Positions 62,173-62,426 of a DNA stretch of 62,426 nucleotides are shown here, in pieces (within the stretch, counting starts at the first letter, position 1; every line of letters begins with the position of its first letter). A model generated the notes under the pieces. That model was not told where the DNA came from, searched no databases, and saw only the letters and a list, made by a program, of their open reading frames with translations. A program made the position numbers and the translations under genes. The stretch lies in the NCBI GenBank assembly GCA_023412005.1, contig JAEYOE010000009.1:1-62426 (forward strand), written 5' to 3'. The stretch comes from Bacillota bacterium (GTDB taxonomy: Bacteria; Bacillota; Clostridia; Christensenellales; SZUA-584).

Positions 62173-62426
62173 TCAAGCCCCAAAATCGTGGTTAAAGGGA
62201 ACTTGGTCGCGAAGGATAGCGAAGATAGAATAAGTCATCTTGCGGGCCACAGCTCCGATAGAAGTCATATGGTTTTTCCCTTCGCTGCGCTTACGTTGGT
62301 AGAATTCAACGAAAACAGGATTCATTCTAGAAGCAACCTCAGCGGTGTTCCAGAGAGCTCTGCGCAGATATGGTGAGCCACGTTTAGACATTGAAGCATG
62401 AGAAGAAGAATAGCTGCCGGATTGAT
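62173..62426 (-). mobile_element. IS110-family transposase, C-terminal part (cut by window edge)
   Basis: The reading frame continues past the right edge, so only the C-terminal 84 residues are seen (QSGSYSSSHASMSKRGSPYLRRA and onward). The KRGSPYLRRALW motif, a NPVF stretch and GAVARK are characteristic of the transposase_20 (IS116/IS110/IS902) C-terminal domain. It contains the second catalytic region of this DEDD-type transposase. IS110 elements lack terminal inverted repeats, so the element's end cannot be fixed; it probably lies just past the stop at 62173. No internal stop is visible, so the copy may be intact outside the window. Confidence 0.88.

Overview
The window reads as chromosomal DNA of a spore-forming, Gram-positive anaerobe of the class Clostridia (Firmicutes). 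Three spore gene sets support this: spoIIR, the sleB-ypeB germination pair, and a protein with repeated SPOCS domains plus LysM. Further support comes from a complete nine-gene V-type ATPase operon with no F-type genes in view, formate-tetrahydrofolate ligase, a preQ1-I riboswitch in front of a QueT transporter, and strong AGGAGG ribosome binding sites. Base composition is moderately GC-rich apart from one AT-rich gene. No genus can be named from sequence alone. No tRNA, rRNA, CRISPR array or prophage was seen.

Layout. 0-7 kb: an NlpC/P60-like secreted protein, pyrimidine-nucleoside phosphorylase with a GNAT acetyltransferase, dapF-cca, and an alpha/beta hydrolase. 7-15 kb: a membrane-anchored propeller-like protein, pgsA, a DeoR regulator with a zinc dehydrogenase, a GGDEF protein, fhs, a 38-residue membrane peptide and a repeat-rich gap. 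15-21 kb: gltX, glnS, pyrG, a metallo-beta-lactamase-fold hydrolase and a DUF1934 protein, all on the minus strand. 22-25 kb: spoIIR, sleB, ypeB. 25-35 kb: a lipoprotein, the V-ATPase operon (order of transcription G/H-I-K-E-C-F-A-B-D) led by upp, then rpiB. 35-43 kb: a MerR-YbjQ-CPBP operon, small conserved genes, an amino-acid kinase, a second MerR gene divergent from an SRPBCC-like gene, a GT-C-like membrane protein, recF and a ZIP transporter. 43-51 kb: an EAL-HDOD protein, the riboswitch-controlled queT, leuS, an isolated AT-rich FRG-domain gene, ispDF and rqcP. 51-62 kb: the SPOCS-LysM protein, a Gld-like ABC operon, a radical SAM protein, a DUF4282 protein, an XRE-membrane-MDR-MDR operon, and the C-terminal end of an IS110-family transposase at the right edge.

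How parts fit together. The V-ATPase proteolipid carries the full Na+-ligand set known from Enterococcus hirae NtpK, which suggests a sodium-coupled membrane economy. SpoIIR, SleB-YpeB and the SPOCS protein belong to sporulation and germination. GGDEF and EAL-HDOD proteins suggest cyclic-di-GMP signalling. Two MerR genes each sit beside a textbook stretched (19-bp spacer) promoter with an inverted repeat in the spacer.

Most interesting items: (1) an operon of a MerR regulator with two C-terminal membrane segments, a YbjQ protein and a CPBP intramembrane protease, which may be a membrane-tethered regulator under proteolytic control; (2) four genes without a Shine-Dalgarno sequence whose predicted transcription starts fall 0-4 nt before the start codon; (3) a Gld-like ABC ATPase with degenerate signature and H-loop; (4) an NlpC/P60 domain with the catalytic Cys replaced by Gly; (5) a solitary FRG-domain gene in an AT-rich patch; (6) several families of intergenic palindromic repeats.
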